A stretch of 64,000 nucleotides of DNA from Neptunitalea chrysea (GTDB taxonomy: Bacteria > Bacteroidota > Bacteroidia > Flavobacteriales > Flavobacteriaceae). Shown piece by piece: positions 33,866 through 42,725 of this stretch (position 1 is its first letter; each line of letters opens with the position of its first letter). The position numbers and the translations under genes were made by a program. A model generated the notes under the pieces. The model did no database searches. It was not told the DNA's origin and was given only the letters and a program-made list of their open reading frames with translations. The stretch lies in the NCBI RefSeq assembly GCF_027924145.1, contig NZ_BRVP01000004.1, positions 169,607 to 233,606 of the forward strand, in the 5' to 3' direction.

Positions 33866-34228
33866 ATTTATAGCGTTGTATTCTATATAATAAATAGTGA
33901 GCACTCCTAAGGTATAAGCTAACATATCTACCCACTCAAAGGAAGAACCTAAAATGAGTTTGGTGGCCAAATTAGGTTGTATATTTAAGATTTTTAGAAT
34001 GTTTATGTATTGTGTTATTTCAACTGCATAGGCAAATAAAATGGTAATTATAATAGCAGTTATCGGTTTAAATTTGATGACTGTTTTAAGACCACAATAT
34101 ACTAGAAATACAATCAGATAATCTCCAAAGATGGGGCGTATAAACCTGTCATGAAAAAATAGAGCAATACAAATTTCTACAACAAGAAAAAATACAGTAA
34201 GATACAGATAGTGTAATTGTTTAAGCAT
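33848..34228 (-). CDS. DUF2809 (VanZ-like) membrane protein
   Basis: A 126-residue protein with four transmembrane helices. The order F-I-R-P-x-x-G-D-x-L-I-V-F-L, A-V-E-I-T-Q-Y at the end of helix 3, and G-S-S-F-E-W-V-D-M-L-A-Y-T-L-G before the last helix is that of DUF2809, a relative of VanZ. No function is established. Its 3' end runs into the terminator stem, and it diverges from the second AraC gene. Confidence 0.85.
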   Translation of the reverse strand: MLKQLHYLYLTVFFLVVEICIALFFHDRFIRPIFGDYLIVFLVYCGLKTVIKFKPITAIIITILFAYAVEITQYINILKILNIQPNLATKLILGSSFEWVDMLAYTLGVLTIYYIEYNAINKKSPK

Positions 34229-34348
34229 TATAATATTGATTAGGATGGGGAATGTACTAAAAATAGTAATACGTTTATGTACTAATAGTTGAGCTTTACG
34301 GAATAATAATTTGAGCCAAATAGAATAGTTTTAGGAAGTATTACGCTA

Positions 34349-34356
34349 TATCTTTG
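34349..34356 (+). promoter_or_regulatory. -7 element for the second AraC regulator
   Basis: TATCTTTG fits TAnnTTTG, 25 bp before the ATG at 34382. Confidence 0.4.
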
Positions 34357-34381
34357 CGATGTAATATTATTACCAAAGGAT

Positions 34382-35248
34382 ATGTATAAATGTTCAAAAT
34401 TACCATCAGCAATAATCAATAAAGTTCAGAATGATGTTATTGAGGCAGATAATTGTTGCAGTTTGGTAAGGAACAAAGTATTGGTAAAAGAGCTTATTGA
34501 GGATAAGATATATCTAGAATCGCATTTATTATGTTATATAGAAACTGGAGCATTGGCATTTAAAACAGATTATAAAGAGTTTAAGGTACATGCTGGGGAG
34601 TTTGTTGTATTACATAAAGCTCAAACAGCAAGCTTTTATAAAATAGGTAACGAGCAAAACGAGTATAGATCATACTTAGTGTTTTTTACCGATGATTTTT
34701 TGGTCAACTTTATAGAGTCAGTTAAAGTACTACCGGAAAAGTTAGAGGAATCGGTTTGTTTATCGGTAAATAAGGGTAACGAACGAATCCAGACAATGTT
34801 TAGTTCTGTAGATCATTATTTTGAAGAACAAAGTGAATTTGATGGTCCGATACTATCTTTGAAGTTAAGAGAGTTGTTTTTTGAAATAGCGAATATCAAT
34901 AAGCATATGTTGTTGCAGATTTTTCAGGCAAAACAACAAGTTAGGTGTAACATTTATAAAGTAATGGAAGAAAACTTTTCAAAACCTGTTTCGGTTGCAG
35001 ATTTAGCGTATTTGTCTGGAAGAAGTTTGGCTTCCTTTAAAAGAGATTTCAAAAAAATGAGTGAGAGGTCACCAGCTGAATGGATGAAGAACCGCAGGTT
35101 AGAAGAAGCTGAAAAGTTACTGTTAACTTCAGACCTTTCTATTACAGATATTTGTTACCAGTTAGGTTTTGAAAACACAGCACATTTTTCAAAAATATTT
35201 AAGAAGAAGTTTCTAAAAACGCCTTCTGATGTACGTAAAACAATATAA
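34382..35248 (+). CDS. AraC-family transcriptional regulator
   Basis: A 288-residue regulator with an N-terminal sensor (about 35-165) and the AraC double helix-turn-helix at about 190-288: VSVADLAYLSGRSLASFKRD and SITDICYQLGFENTAHFSK. The ExsA-like or RhaS-like spacing is ordinary. The nitroreductase gene begins 35 bp downstream, too close for an independent promoter of normal size, so they are likely co-transcribed and functionally linked. Effector unknown. Confidence 0.92.
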   Translation: MYKCSKLPSAIINKVQNDVIEADNCCSLVRNKVLVKELIEDKIYLESHLLCYIETGALAFKTDYKEFKVHAGEFVVLHKAQTASFYKIGNEQNEYRSYLVFFTDDFLVNFIESVKVLPEKLEESVCLSVNKGNERIQTMFSSVDHYFEEQSEFDGPILSLKLRELFFEIANINKHMLLQIFQAKQQVRCNIYKVMEENFSKPVSVADLAYLSGRSLASFKRDFKKMSERSPAEWMKNRRLEEAEKLLLTSDLSITDICYQLGFENTAHFSKIFKKKFLKTPSDVRKTI

Positions 35249-35283
35249 TTTCCTCAAACATAAAATTAATAAAATAAACTGTT

Positions 35284-35913
35284 ATGAATTTAGTAGAATT
35301 AGAAAAGTGGCGTTATGCCACCAAGGCAATGAATGACCAAAAAGTAAGTCAGGAAAACATAGACTATATTTTAGAAGCGATTCAGTTAGCACCAACCTCA
35401 AGCGGAATACAGCCTCTTGAAGTGTTTATTATTAAGGGAGAAGAGCTTAAAAATAAGATATTTTCATTATCTTTTAATCAAACGGTAGTGAAAGATTGCT
35501 CGCATTTGTTAGTTTTTACTGCTTGGGATAATTATACAGAAGCACGTATTAATGAAGCTTTTGAAAATATGTTTGAAAAGCGTGGAGCAAGAGATGAGCG
35601 TTGGGATGCGTACCGTCAACGAATTGTTGATTTATATACCAATAAACCAGCTGAAGAAAATTTTGTACACACAGCTCGTCAGGCTTATATAGCATTTAGT
35701 TTTGCCATTATGGCTGCAGCCGAATTAGGATTAGACGCTACACCAATGGAAGGTTTTGATAGTGCTGCCTTAGATGAATTACTTGACTTTAAAAAACGAG
35801 GTCTTAAAAGTGTAACCATGTTACCAATTGGTTACAGGGCTGAAGATGATTGGAATCTGAATATGAAAAAAGTACGAAAAGATAAAGAAGTACTATTTAC
35901 AGAGCTAGACTAA
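35284..35913 (+). CDS. NAD(P)H-dependent oxidoreductase, nitroreductase family
   Basis: A 209-residue FMN flavoprotein of the NfsB/nitroreductase fold. The FMN-binding R-Y-A-T-K-A-M near the N-terminus, APTSSGIQPLEVFII (about 38-52) and the C-terminal GYRAEDD segment are characteristic. It reduces nitroaromatics, quinones or related electrophiles with NAD(P)H. Location directly behind an AraC regulator suggests induction by such a compound. Confidence 0.92.
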   Translation: MNLVELEKWRYATKAMNDQKVSQENIDYILEAIQLAPTSSGIQPLEVFIIKGEELKNKIFSLSFNQTVVKDCSHLLVFTAWDNYTEARINEAFENMFEKRGARDERWDAYRQRIVDLYTNKPAEENFVHTARQAYIAFSFAIMAAAELGLDATPMEGFDSAALDELLDFKKRGLKSVTMLPIGYRAEDDWNLNMKKVRKDKEVLFTELD

Positions 35914-35937
35914 TTTGTTTATTTCTCAATAAAAGAT

Positions 35938-35976
35938 GCTAACCGGATACGTATAGTATAATACACTCCGGTTAGC
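35938..35976. terminator. Hairpin between convergent nitroreductase and NMO-like genes
   Basis: GCTAACCGGA pairs with TCCGGTTAGC over 10 bp around a 19-nt AT-rich loop. There is no U-tract, so termination may be weak; position between two convergent stops supports the role. Confidence 0.55.
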
Positions 35977-35997
35977 TATGAACAGGTTAACTTAAGC

Positions 35998-37776
35998 CTA
36001 GGCTAAAACAATCTCATTTTCTAAAGCATTTAGCGTTGCTATTTGTGCTTTTAATTGTTCCTTGAAAAGAGTGTTGTTGTTAAATAGTATTTGATAGTAT
36101 TGAATACCATCATCTAGGTTTTTCTTAAATCGTTTTGCTTTTTTAGTGGCTTGAATTCCTGGGTTTTTAGAAGCCTCTTTAAGTGTTTTCTTATAAGCAT
36201 CAATATATAAACTAAGCTCTTTTATAAACATATTAGGACGGTCTTCATTGTGCATGATATTAACATCACCGTTAATATGTTGCACCATTTTTTCTAAACT
36301 TACAGGTTCATCAAAATAAGCAATGTTGGGGCCGGGACAAATGACAACACCTTGTGCTTCTCCTTTAACAGGCATGTCGTTTTCCAGATATGCTGCATTC
36401 GCTAATCCGGTACACAAACAAGATTTTTCTGTAATAGCAAATCTTCTTTCTTCATATTCTTCAGCAGAAATATCAAGCGAGTCTAACTGAGCAAGCGCAT
36501 CTTCTTGAAATTTTCTAGAAGCCGTACAAATTTGCTCGTCGTTTTTTTTATGTAGCGCTAAGAATTTTTTAGGACAACTACTCCCGGCTCTACCTTTATC
36601 AATACGTTGATTTCTCAATCGTTCATTGGAGGTGTTTCGTATAGCGTTAAAAGAAACTCCTAATGGAGAGATCTCACTTAGGTACAGATCTTTTTCTTGA
36701 GAATCTGCCAATAATTGTCTGGTTTCGTCATCTACACAAGTAGCTTCTTTCACAAGTAAGAAAGGTGACCCCCAACCCACACTGTCAACTTTATATTGTT
36801 GCAGTAAAAATTGATGTTCATCATGTGTACCAACACCTCCCTGAACCGTAACTTTTAATTCAGGAATTTCATTCGGGATGGTTCTTTCTTTAGTTTCAAG
36901 TGCTTTTGTAAGCATTTCAAACATCCCTGTTTTTAACTCTTCTTTCTTGGTTTTAAATTCTTCAAGAATAGGACCTAATAGGTAACCGTCACTAGCAAAT
37001 GCATGACCTCCGCAGTTTAATCCAGATTCTATTCTAAACTCAGAAACCCATAGCCCTTTTTGCGCTAAGAATCTACTTTGTATTTGAGCAGAACGGAAAT
37101 CACTTACCTTAAGAATAATTTTTTTGGTAAGAGAGCCTGCTTCAGAAGGGTAAAAATCCTCAAAGTTTTCAATGTAGCTATACAAACGAGGGTTCATACC
37201 TGCAGAAAGCACAATAGAAGAAGATAGGTTGCTATTCGCAAATCCACGTAAGGCAGCATGTGCATCGTTAAACTCTTGCGGAAGTACTTCTTTTTTATCA
37301 AAGTTCTCTTTGTCTAACTTAGTCATTATATTCACATCAATTGCACCGTGGTGCAATACTTCGTCAATATAATCTACCAACTTAGACTTTAATGCTATAC
37401 CATTGTTAGCAACTTCTTGAAGTTTCTTTTTTAGTTCGTTTCCTTGCGGTAATAGGTTACCAAAATATTTTTGAACATTTGTATTTACAGTAAGCTCTTT
37501 TTTAAATTCAGTAAATTTTTGCTGAACAATTTTATCTACTAAATTCAAGTAATTTGTAATTCTTTTGGCTCTGTAATCAAATGCTTTTTTGGTAACCTCT
37601 TGATGAGGAAAATTAAATTTCTTGGCGTAGAAAGCACTCATACGTTCTATGAGTTCATCGTCTACAATCGAAATTACTGAGTCAATTCCGTAATGAGCCA
37701 CTCGTATAGGAGAATCTACCGTAAAGGCTAACCCCATTACTGGAATGTGAAATGTATGCACTGATTTTAAATTCAT
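35998..37776 (-). CDS. Nitronate-monooxygenase-like TIM-barrel protein with cysteine-rich C-terminal part
   Basis: A 592-residue cytoplasmic protein. It opens HIPVMGLAFTVDSPIRVAHY, like the first strand of FMN-dependent NMO/FabK/2-nitropropane-dioxygenase barrels. A roughly 150-residue helical insertion follows. The barrel resumes with SGLNCGGHAFASDG (compare EAGGHAG) and VTVQGGVGTHDE, then VDSVGWGSPFLL. C-terminally SSCPKKF, ICTASRKF, EKSCLCTGLANAAY (compare CLCNGL of NMOs) and VVICPGPNIAYF supply several cysteines. Family members are usually annotated hypothetical. An FMN oxidoreductase with a possible metal or Fe-S site is likely; the substrate is unknown. The gene stands alone. Confidence 0.6.
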   Translation of the reverse strand: MNLKSVHTFHIPVMGLAFTVDSPIRVAHYGIDSVISIVDDELIERMSAFYAKKFNFPHQEVTKKAFDYRAKRITNYLNLVDKIVQQKFTEFKKELTVNTNVQKYFGNLLPQGNELKKKLQEVANNGIALKSKLVDYIDEVLHHGAIDVNIMTKLDKENFDKKEVLPQEFNDAHAALRGFANSNLSSSIVLSAGMNPRLYSYIENFEDFYPSEAGSLTKKIILKVSDFRSAQIQSRFLAQKGLWVSEFRIESGLNCGGHAFASDGYLLGPILEEFKTKKEELKTGMFEMLTKALETKERTIPNEIPELKVTVQGGVGTHDEHQFLLQQYKVDSVGWGSPFLLVKEATCVDDETRQLLADSQEKDLYLSEISPLGVSFNAIRNTSNERLRNQRIDKGRAGSSCPKKFLALHKKNDEQICTASRKFQEDALAQLDSLDISAEEYEERRFAITEKSCLCTGLANAAYLENDMPVKGEAQGVVICPGPNIAYFDEPVSLEKMVQHINGDVNIMHNEDRPNMFIKELSLYIDAYKKTLKEASKNPGIQATKKAKRFKKNLDDGIQYYQILFNNNTLFKEQLKAQIATLNALENEIVLA

Positions 37777-37950
37777 TTTTTCAAATTGTATAGAAAATTG
37801 ATAACAAAGTTTAGGTTATATTTTCAGGCATTAAATGATAATTGTCATACTAAAGTTTAGATGGCTTTAAAAAAAGAAGTATCTTAAAATTTTCTTAATA
37901 TAAACTAAGAGTTTTATAAGCCTGTGTACTTTAGCTATTAGTTCACTTAA

Positions 37951-37957
37951 AAGGAGG
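37951..37957 (+). promoter_or_regulatory. Strong Shine-Dalgarno-like site before the M1 peptidase gene
   Basis: AAGGAGG lies 4 bp before the ATG. Bacteroidota genes mostly lack such sites, so this one is unusual. Confidence 0.6.
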
Positions 37958-37961
37958 TATT

Positions 37962-39833
37962 ATGAATCAAAAGTTGATGTTGTTACTGCTACTATCAGTA
38001 GGAATGTATTATGTAAATGCTCAGGAGTTGTATATTCCTAGAGATGTTAAAAAGGCGTATCAAAACAACACAAGAAGTAAAACAGGTGCACCTGGTAGTG
38101 CATACTGGCAAAATAGAGCGGTCTATGATATAGATTTAAAAATAGATCCCCCAAATAGAACAGTTTATGGGGCCGAAACTATTACCTATACCAATAATAG
38201 TCCTGATACATTAGATGTATTAATGTTTAAATTGTTTTTAAACAATCACCGACCAGGTGCTATCAGGCAAGGTATGGCATATCCTGATTATTTAACAGAA
38301 GGGATTCATATAGATAGTTTTGCCGAAAATGGTACACCAAAAAAAATAAAGGAAAGTAGAGGTACAAATAAGGGTATTAAATTAGCACAGCCATTAGCCC
38401 CTAATAGCAGTGTTGAGCTAGCTTTTAACTGGCATTACGATATGTCTGTACAAAGTGGTAGAGAAGGGGCTATTGATAGTACTACCTTTTTCTTGGCTTA
38501 TTTTTTTCCAAGAGTATCTGTGTATGACGACTATAGAGGTTGGGATTTAATGACGTTTACAGGGGCACAAGAGTTTTATAACGACTTTAATGATTATACA
38601 TTTTCGGTAACTGTACCAAAAAACTTTATAGTTTGGGCTACAGGTGATTTGCAAAATCCGGATGAGGTGTTACAACCAAAATATGCCAAACTGTTAAAAG
38701 AATCTATGAGCAGTGATGAGGTTATAAAAATAGCAGGTCAGGAAGATTTAAAGGCTAAACAAATTACAGCTCAGAATGAAACAAACACCTGGAAATGGGC
38801 TACCAAAAATATTACAGATATAGCTATAGCATTAAGTGATCACTATAACTGGGATGCAGGAAGTGTTGTGGTAGATAAAACTACTGGAAGACGTGCAAGT
38901 GTGCAAGCAGCTTACGATGAAGCTTCTGAAGATTTTAAAGAGATGGTAAACTTTGGTAAGCATTCGTTAGATTGGTTTTCTAATAATTATCCAGCAGTGC
39001 CTTACCCGTTTAGTAAGTCAACTATTGTAAGAGGGTTTGCAGACATGGAATATCCTATGATGGTAAATGATAGCTCGTTCCCTAATTTAGAGTTTACTCG
39101 TTTTGTAGTAGAACATGAAATTGCACATACGTATTTCCCTTTTTATATGGGGATTAATGAAACTCGTTTTGGGTTTATGGATGAAGGCTGGGCAACGGCA
39201 TTAGAGTACTTGATTGGTATAGAGGATCTTGGTAAAGAAAAGGCTACGAAAAACTTTAAACAGTTTAGAACTCAAAGATGGGCCAATGATGATAATATGG
39301 AACAAGATTTACCAATTATTTTACCTACCAACAGCTTAACAGGAGTTGCCATGGGAGTGAATGAATATGGTAAAGCAGCTATAGGATATTTGGCAATGAA
39401 AGATATGTTGGGTGATGAGCTATTTAGCAAAGCCTTAAAAGGATATATGGATAGATGGAATGGTAAACATCCAATTCCATGGGATTTTTTCTATTCTTTT
39501 AATGATATTACAGGAGAAAATTTAAACTGGTTTTGGGATAGCTGGTATTTTAGTCATGCCTATATAGATATTGCCATTACAGATGTAACAACAAAAAAGA
39601 AAACAGCTACGGTGGTTTTAGAAAACTTAGGAGGTATGCCTGCTCCAGTAGATGTAATTGTAACGTTTAAAGATGGAACAAATAAGGTGTTTCACCAAAC
39701 ACCTCGTATTTGGGAAAGCAATATAAATAAAGCAATTATTACCTTAGAAGGTGTAAAGAATATAGAGAAAGTTTCTTTAGATGGAAGCATTTGGATGGAT
39801 GCTGATACTTCTAATGATAGTTTTAAATTATAA
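37962..39833 (+). CDS. M1-family metallopeptidase, exported
   Basis: A 623-residue gluzincin with a signal peptide (about 1-20). The zinc site is H385-E-I-A-H389 with E408, 18 residues after the second histidine, as in M1 aminopeptidases. The usual GAMEN exopeptidase motif appears only as a variant, RGFADMEYPMM, so specificity may differ from classical aminopeptidase N. The N-terminal beta domain (TVYGAETITYTNNSP) resembles leukotriene A4 hydrolase-type M1 domains. Expected periplasmic. The gene stands alone, with a strong ribosome-binding site and a weak -7 TACTTTAG upstream. Confidence 0.9.
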   Translation: MNQKLMLLLLLSVGMYYVNAQELYIPRDVKKAYQNNTRSKTGAPGSAYWQNRAVYDIDLKIDPPNRTVYGAETITYTNNSPDTLDVLMFKLFLNNHRPGAIRQGMAYPDYLTEGIHIDSFAENGTPKKIKESRGTNKGIKLAQPLAPNSSVELAFNWHYDMSVQSGREGAIDSTTFFLAYFFPRVSVYDDYRGWDLMTFTGAQEFYNDFNDYTFSVTVPKNFIVWATGDLQNPDEVLQPKYAKLLKESMSSDEVIKIAGQEDLKAKQITAQNETNTWKWATKNITDIAIALSDHYNWDAGSVVVDKTTGRRASVQAAYDEASEDFKEMVNFGKHSLDWFSNNYPAVPYPFSKSTIVRGFADMEYPMMVNDSSFPNLEFTRFVVEHEIAHTYFPFYMGINETRFGFMDEGWATALEYLIGIEDLGKEKATKNFKQFRTQRWANDDNMEQDLPIILPTNSLTGVAMGVNEYGKAAIGYLAMKDMLGDELFSKALKGYMDRWNGKHPIPWDFFYSFNDITGENLNWFWDSWYFSHAYIDIAITDVTTKKKTATVVLENLGGMPAPVDVIVTFKDGTNKVFHQTPRIWESNINKAIITLEGVKNIEKVSLDGSIWMDADTSNDSFKL

Positions 39834-39857
39834 AATTGAATACATTAGTATTTGAAG

Positions 39858-39883
39858 AGGCTGCCAACGGACAGCCTTTTTTT
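39858..39883. terminator. Terminator, M1 peptidase / acpH
   Basis: AGGCTG pairs with CAGCCT (one internal mismatch extends it) followed by seven T on plus. It lies between convergent genes. Confidence 0.78.
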
Positions 39884-40466
39884 ATAATTGGGATAATGTT
39901 TCTTGAACATGATTTTCAAGATCTTTAAAGAATAAGAAAAATTCTTCTTCAAATGCGTTATAATGTTGCTGTAAACTCTCACCTGCAATATCTAAACTAC
40001 CTCTAAATTTAGTACGGTGATGCATTTGTTTTAAGATGGTATCAATACCTTCTAAACTTTCATACATCAACAACCAATTATAGGTTATCATAGGTTTCAT
40101 AAGTTTTAAAATACGCTCAGGTAAAATAGCTTTTTGTTCTGTCAGTGTTTTATAGAAATCATCAGCATAATCTGGGAGTGGAGTAGTATGAAACTGTTTC
40201 CAGTTTTTCGCCAAAAAGTGGTCGTAGTACATATCTACAATTACACCACTGTAATGTCCGTGAGTGGCGTGTAGTTTTTTGGTACTTTGTTTTACTACGA
40301 CATGAGCATCTGTATAGGTATCTATGGATCGGTGTAATAATACTCCTTTTTGTATGGTCTCTGGGTACTCAAGGTACTTCTTACCTTTAATACCATCGGC
40401 AATAAAATTTCCGATTTTCAGTAGGTCGTCCTCTCCTGAGAGGTAGATATGGGCTAAATAGTTCAT
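39882..40466 (-). CDS. acpH: Acyl carrier protein phosphodiesterase AcpH
   Basis: A 194-residue HD-like hydrolase that removes the phosphopantetheine arm from holo-ACP. The start MNYLAHIYLS, FIADGIKGKKY and H-R-S-I-D-T-Y-T-D are diagnostic; VDMYYDHFLAKNW supplies further metal-site residues. Length is standard. It diverges from glmM, and the last codons border the terminator. Confidence 0.92.
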   Translation of the reverse strand: MNYLAHIYLSGEDDLLKIGNFIADGIKGKKYLEYPETIQKGVLLHRSIDTYTDAHVVVKQSTKKLHATHGHYSGVIVDMYYDHFLAKNWKQFHTTPLPDYADDFYKTLTEQKAILPERILKLMKPMITYNWLLMYESLEGIDTILKQMHHRTKFRGSLDIAGESLQQHYNAFEEEFFLFFKDLENHVQETLSQL

Positions 40467-40513
40467 TTCTTCTAAAATTACAAAAACTAATATAAGAACG
40501 TAATGCTAATTAG

Positions 40514-40521
40514 TATATTTG
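40514..40521 (+). promoter_or_regulatory. -7 element for glmM
   Basis: TATATTTG, 21 bp before ATG 40543. It overlaps a TTG-initiated extension of the frame at 40519, which is therefore not translated. Confidence 0.5.
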
Positions 40522-40542
40522 TTTAAATACAAAAAAGAAATA

Positions 40543-41934
40543 ATGACACTAATAAAATCAATCTCAGGAATCAGAGGAACTATAGGAGGAGCGGTTGGAG
40601 ATAACCTTACTCCCTTAGATGCGGTGAAATTTGCTGCTGCTTACGGAACCTGGTTAAAGAAAACATACCAACATAGACCCAATATAAAAGTAGTAATAGG
40701 TAGAGATGCAAGAATTTCTGGTAGTATGATGCAGGAATTAGTAGTGAATACTTTAGTGGGGTTAGGGATAGAAGTAGTGTCTTTGGGACTTTCTACTACT
40801 CCTACCGTTGAGGTAGCAGTACCGTTAGAAAATGCTGAAGGAGGTATTATTTTAACGGCAAGTCATAACCCTAAACAATGGAATGCGCTTAAATTATTAA
40901 ATCATAAAGGAGAATTTTTAAGTGCTAAAGATGGTGCTGAAATTCTTGAAATAGCAGAAGCAGAAAGCTTTGATTTTGCCGATGTAGATAATCTTGGAGA
41001 GGTACATATTAATGATGCTTATTTTGATATTCATATTGATGAAATATTAAATCTTCCGTTGGTACATGAAGAAGCCATTGCCAAAGCAAAATTGACGGTG
41101 GTTTTAGATGCGGTAAACTCTACAGGAGGTATTGCAATTCCGCTATTATTGGAAAGATTAGGAGTAGAAGTAATTAAGTTATATTGTGAACCTAATGGAG
41201 AATTTCCTCATAACCCTGAACCTTTAAAAGAACACCTTACTGATATTTGTGAAAAGGTAGTTGCTGATAAAGCAGATTTAGGAATAGTAGTAGACCCTGA
41301 TGTAGACCGTTTAGCCTTTGTTGCAGAAGATGGTGAAATGTTTGGAGAGGAATATACCTTAGTGGCCATAGCTGATTATGTTTTAGGAAAGGAACCAGGG
41401 AGTACAGTTTCTAATATGTCTTCTTCCAGAGCCTTAAGAGATGTAACCGAAAAACATGGTGGAACTTATAAGGCAAGTGCAGTGGGAGAAGTGAATGTGG
41501 TGCAGATGATGAAAGATACTAAGGCAATTATTGGAGGAGAAGGTAATGGAGGGATTATTTATCCTGAATTGCATTATGGTAGAGATGCCCTTGTTGGTAT
41601 TGCCCTGTTTTTATCACACTTAGCGGAACAAAAAATAAGCGTTAGTGAGTTACGTAAAACGTACCCTTCATACTTTATGAGTAAAAAGAAAATAGCGTTA
41701 ACACCTCAAATTGATGTAGATGGTATTTTAGCAGAGATGACAAAGCGTTACTCAAGCGAAGATATTACGACTATTGATGGGGTTAAAATTGATTTTCCTC
41801 AAAATTGGGTACACCTTCGTAAATCTAATACAGAGCCTATTATTAGAATATATACAGAAGCAATGTCTCAAGAAGAAGCTGATAGTTTAGCAGATGCTTT
41901 CATCAAAGAGATTTCGGAAATTGCTGGTATTTAA
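40543..41934 (+). CDS. glmM: Phosphoglucosamine mutase GlmM
   Basis: A 463-residue alpha-D-phosphohexomutase. The start MTLIKSISGIRGTIGG, the phosphoserine loop LTASHNPKQWN, the metal loop DPDVDRLAF, the sugar-binding GEGNGGIIYP and the C-terminal phosphate-binding R-K-S-N-T-E-P-I-I-R-I-Y are all intact. In Bacteroidota this form is annotated as GlmM, making GlcN-1-P for peptidoglycan and LPS; activity on mannose or glucose phosphates cannot be excluded. I start at ATG 40543 because the -7 element overlaps any earlier start. Confidence 0.88.
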   Translation: MTLIKSISGIRGTIGGAVGDNLTPLDAVKFAAAYGTWLKKTYQHRPNIKVVIGRDARISGSMMQELVVNTLVGLGIEVVSLGLSTTPTVEVAVPLENAEGGIILTASHNPKQWNALKLLNHKGEFLSAKDGAEILEIAEAESFDFADVDNLGEVHINDAYFDIHIDEILNLPLVHEEAIAKAKLTVVLDAVNSTGGIAIPLLLERLGVEVIKLYCEPNGEFPHNPEPLKEHLTDICEKVVADKADLGIVVDPDVDRLAFVAEDGEMFGEEYTLVAIADYVLGKEPGSTVSNMSSSRALRDVTEKHGGTYKASAVGEVNVVQMMKDTKAIIGGEGNGGIIYPELHYGRDALVGIALFLSHLAEQKISVSELRKTYPSYFMSKKKIALTPQIDVDGILAEMTKRYSSEDITTIDGVKIDFPQNWVHLRKSNTEPIIRIYTEAMSQEEADSLADAFIKEISEIAGI

Positions 41935-41942
41935 AGCTTAAG

Positions 41943-41989
41943 AAAACACAAAAATAGGGACTCCGTTTGAATCCCCATTTTTGTGTTTT
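41943..41989. terminator. Long bidirectional terminator, glmM / SIMPL gene
   Basis: AAAACACAAAAAT pairs with ATTTTTGTGTTTT (13 bp), then after one mismatch GGGA with TCCC, around an 11-nt loop. Convergent intergenic position. Confidence 0.85.
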
Positions 41990-42000
41990 ATATATGATAG

Positions 42001-42684
42001 TTATTTTAATTCAAAAACAACCGAAATATTTACAGTAATTTCTGTTTGTCCGGCAGCAATGGTTTCTTCTAATGGTCCATTTTCAACTTTTTCGAGCATA
42101 TAGTTAGGGGAAGAAACATAATTCGGTATACTGGTTTCTGATATTTCTAAAGCTTTTCCAACTTGCTGATCTAGTACAGAAACATATTCCTCAGCTTTTG
42201 TCTTAGCGTTTAAAATAGCTTTTTTACGAGCCTCAGATTTTAGTTCTTTTATTTTAGAAGAAGTAAAGGCAACATTGTTAATATTGTTTACGCCGTTCTC
42301 AAATAATCCCTGCATGATTTCTTCGTATTTAGAAAGATCATCTAAATGAATTACTAAAGATTGACTGGCAACATATTTGTATTCTTTTGTTTGATAGTTG
42401 TAGTTCTTATTAATTCTAATATAATCCGTTTGATACTTTTTAGGGTTAATTTTTGATTTTTTCAAAAATTTTAATGAAGCATCAATGCTTTGATCATTCA
42501 ATTGTTTTACCTCCATAGCGGTAGTACCTTCATTTTCAATTTTAACGTTAATAGTTACACCATCAGGAGTCATGTATACCGTTCCGGTTCCGGTAATAGA
42601 AACTGTTGGAATTTTTGAGCTCATACTTTGAGCATTCAATGTTGCTGTTGCCAAAATTAAAAACGTAAATAAAATCTTTTTCAT
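42001..42684 (-). CDS. SIMPL (DUF541) domain protein, exported
   Basis: A 227-residue protein with signal peptide (MKKILFTFLILATATLNA, cleaved about residue 18) and a SIMPL domain: SITGTGTVYMTPDGVTINV at the start of the mature part, later ARKKAILNAKTKAEEYVSVL and a final beta strand ITVNISVVFELK. SIMPL proteins (E. coli YggE, BP26) form periplasmic ring assemblies linked to oxidative stress, function unclear. It lies 41 bp downstream of the rhomboid gene, read the same way. Confidence 0.9.
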   Translation of the reverse strand: MKKILFTFLILATATLNAQSMSSKIPTVSITGTGTVYMTPDGVTINVKIENEGTTAMEVKQLNDQSIDASLKFLKKSKINPKKYQTDYIRINKNYNYQTKEYKYVASQSLVIHLDDLSKYEEIMQGLFENGVNNINNVAFTSSKIKELKSEARKKAILNAKTKAEEYVSVLDQQVGKALEISETSIPNYVSSPNYMLEKVENGPLEETIAAGQTEITVNISVVFELK

Positions 42685-42725
42685 AACAATTTTTCTAAAT
42701 TTATTTTCAATTATAATGCCAAAGA

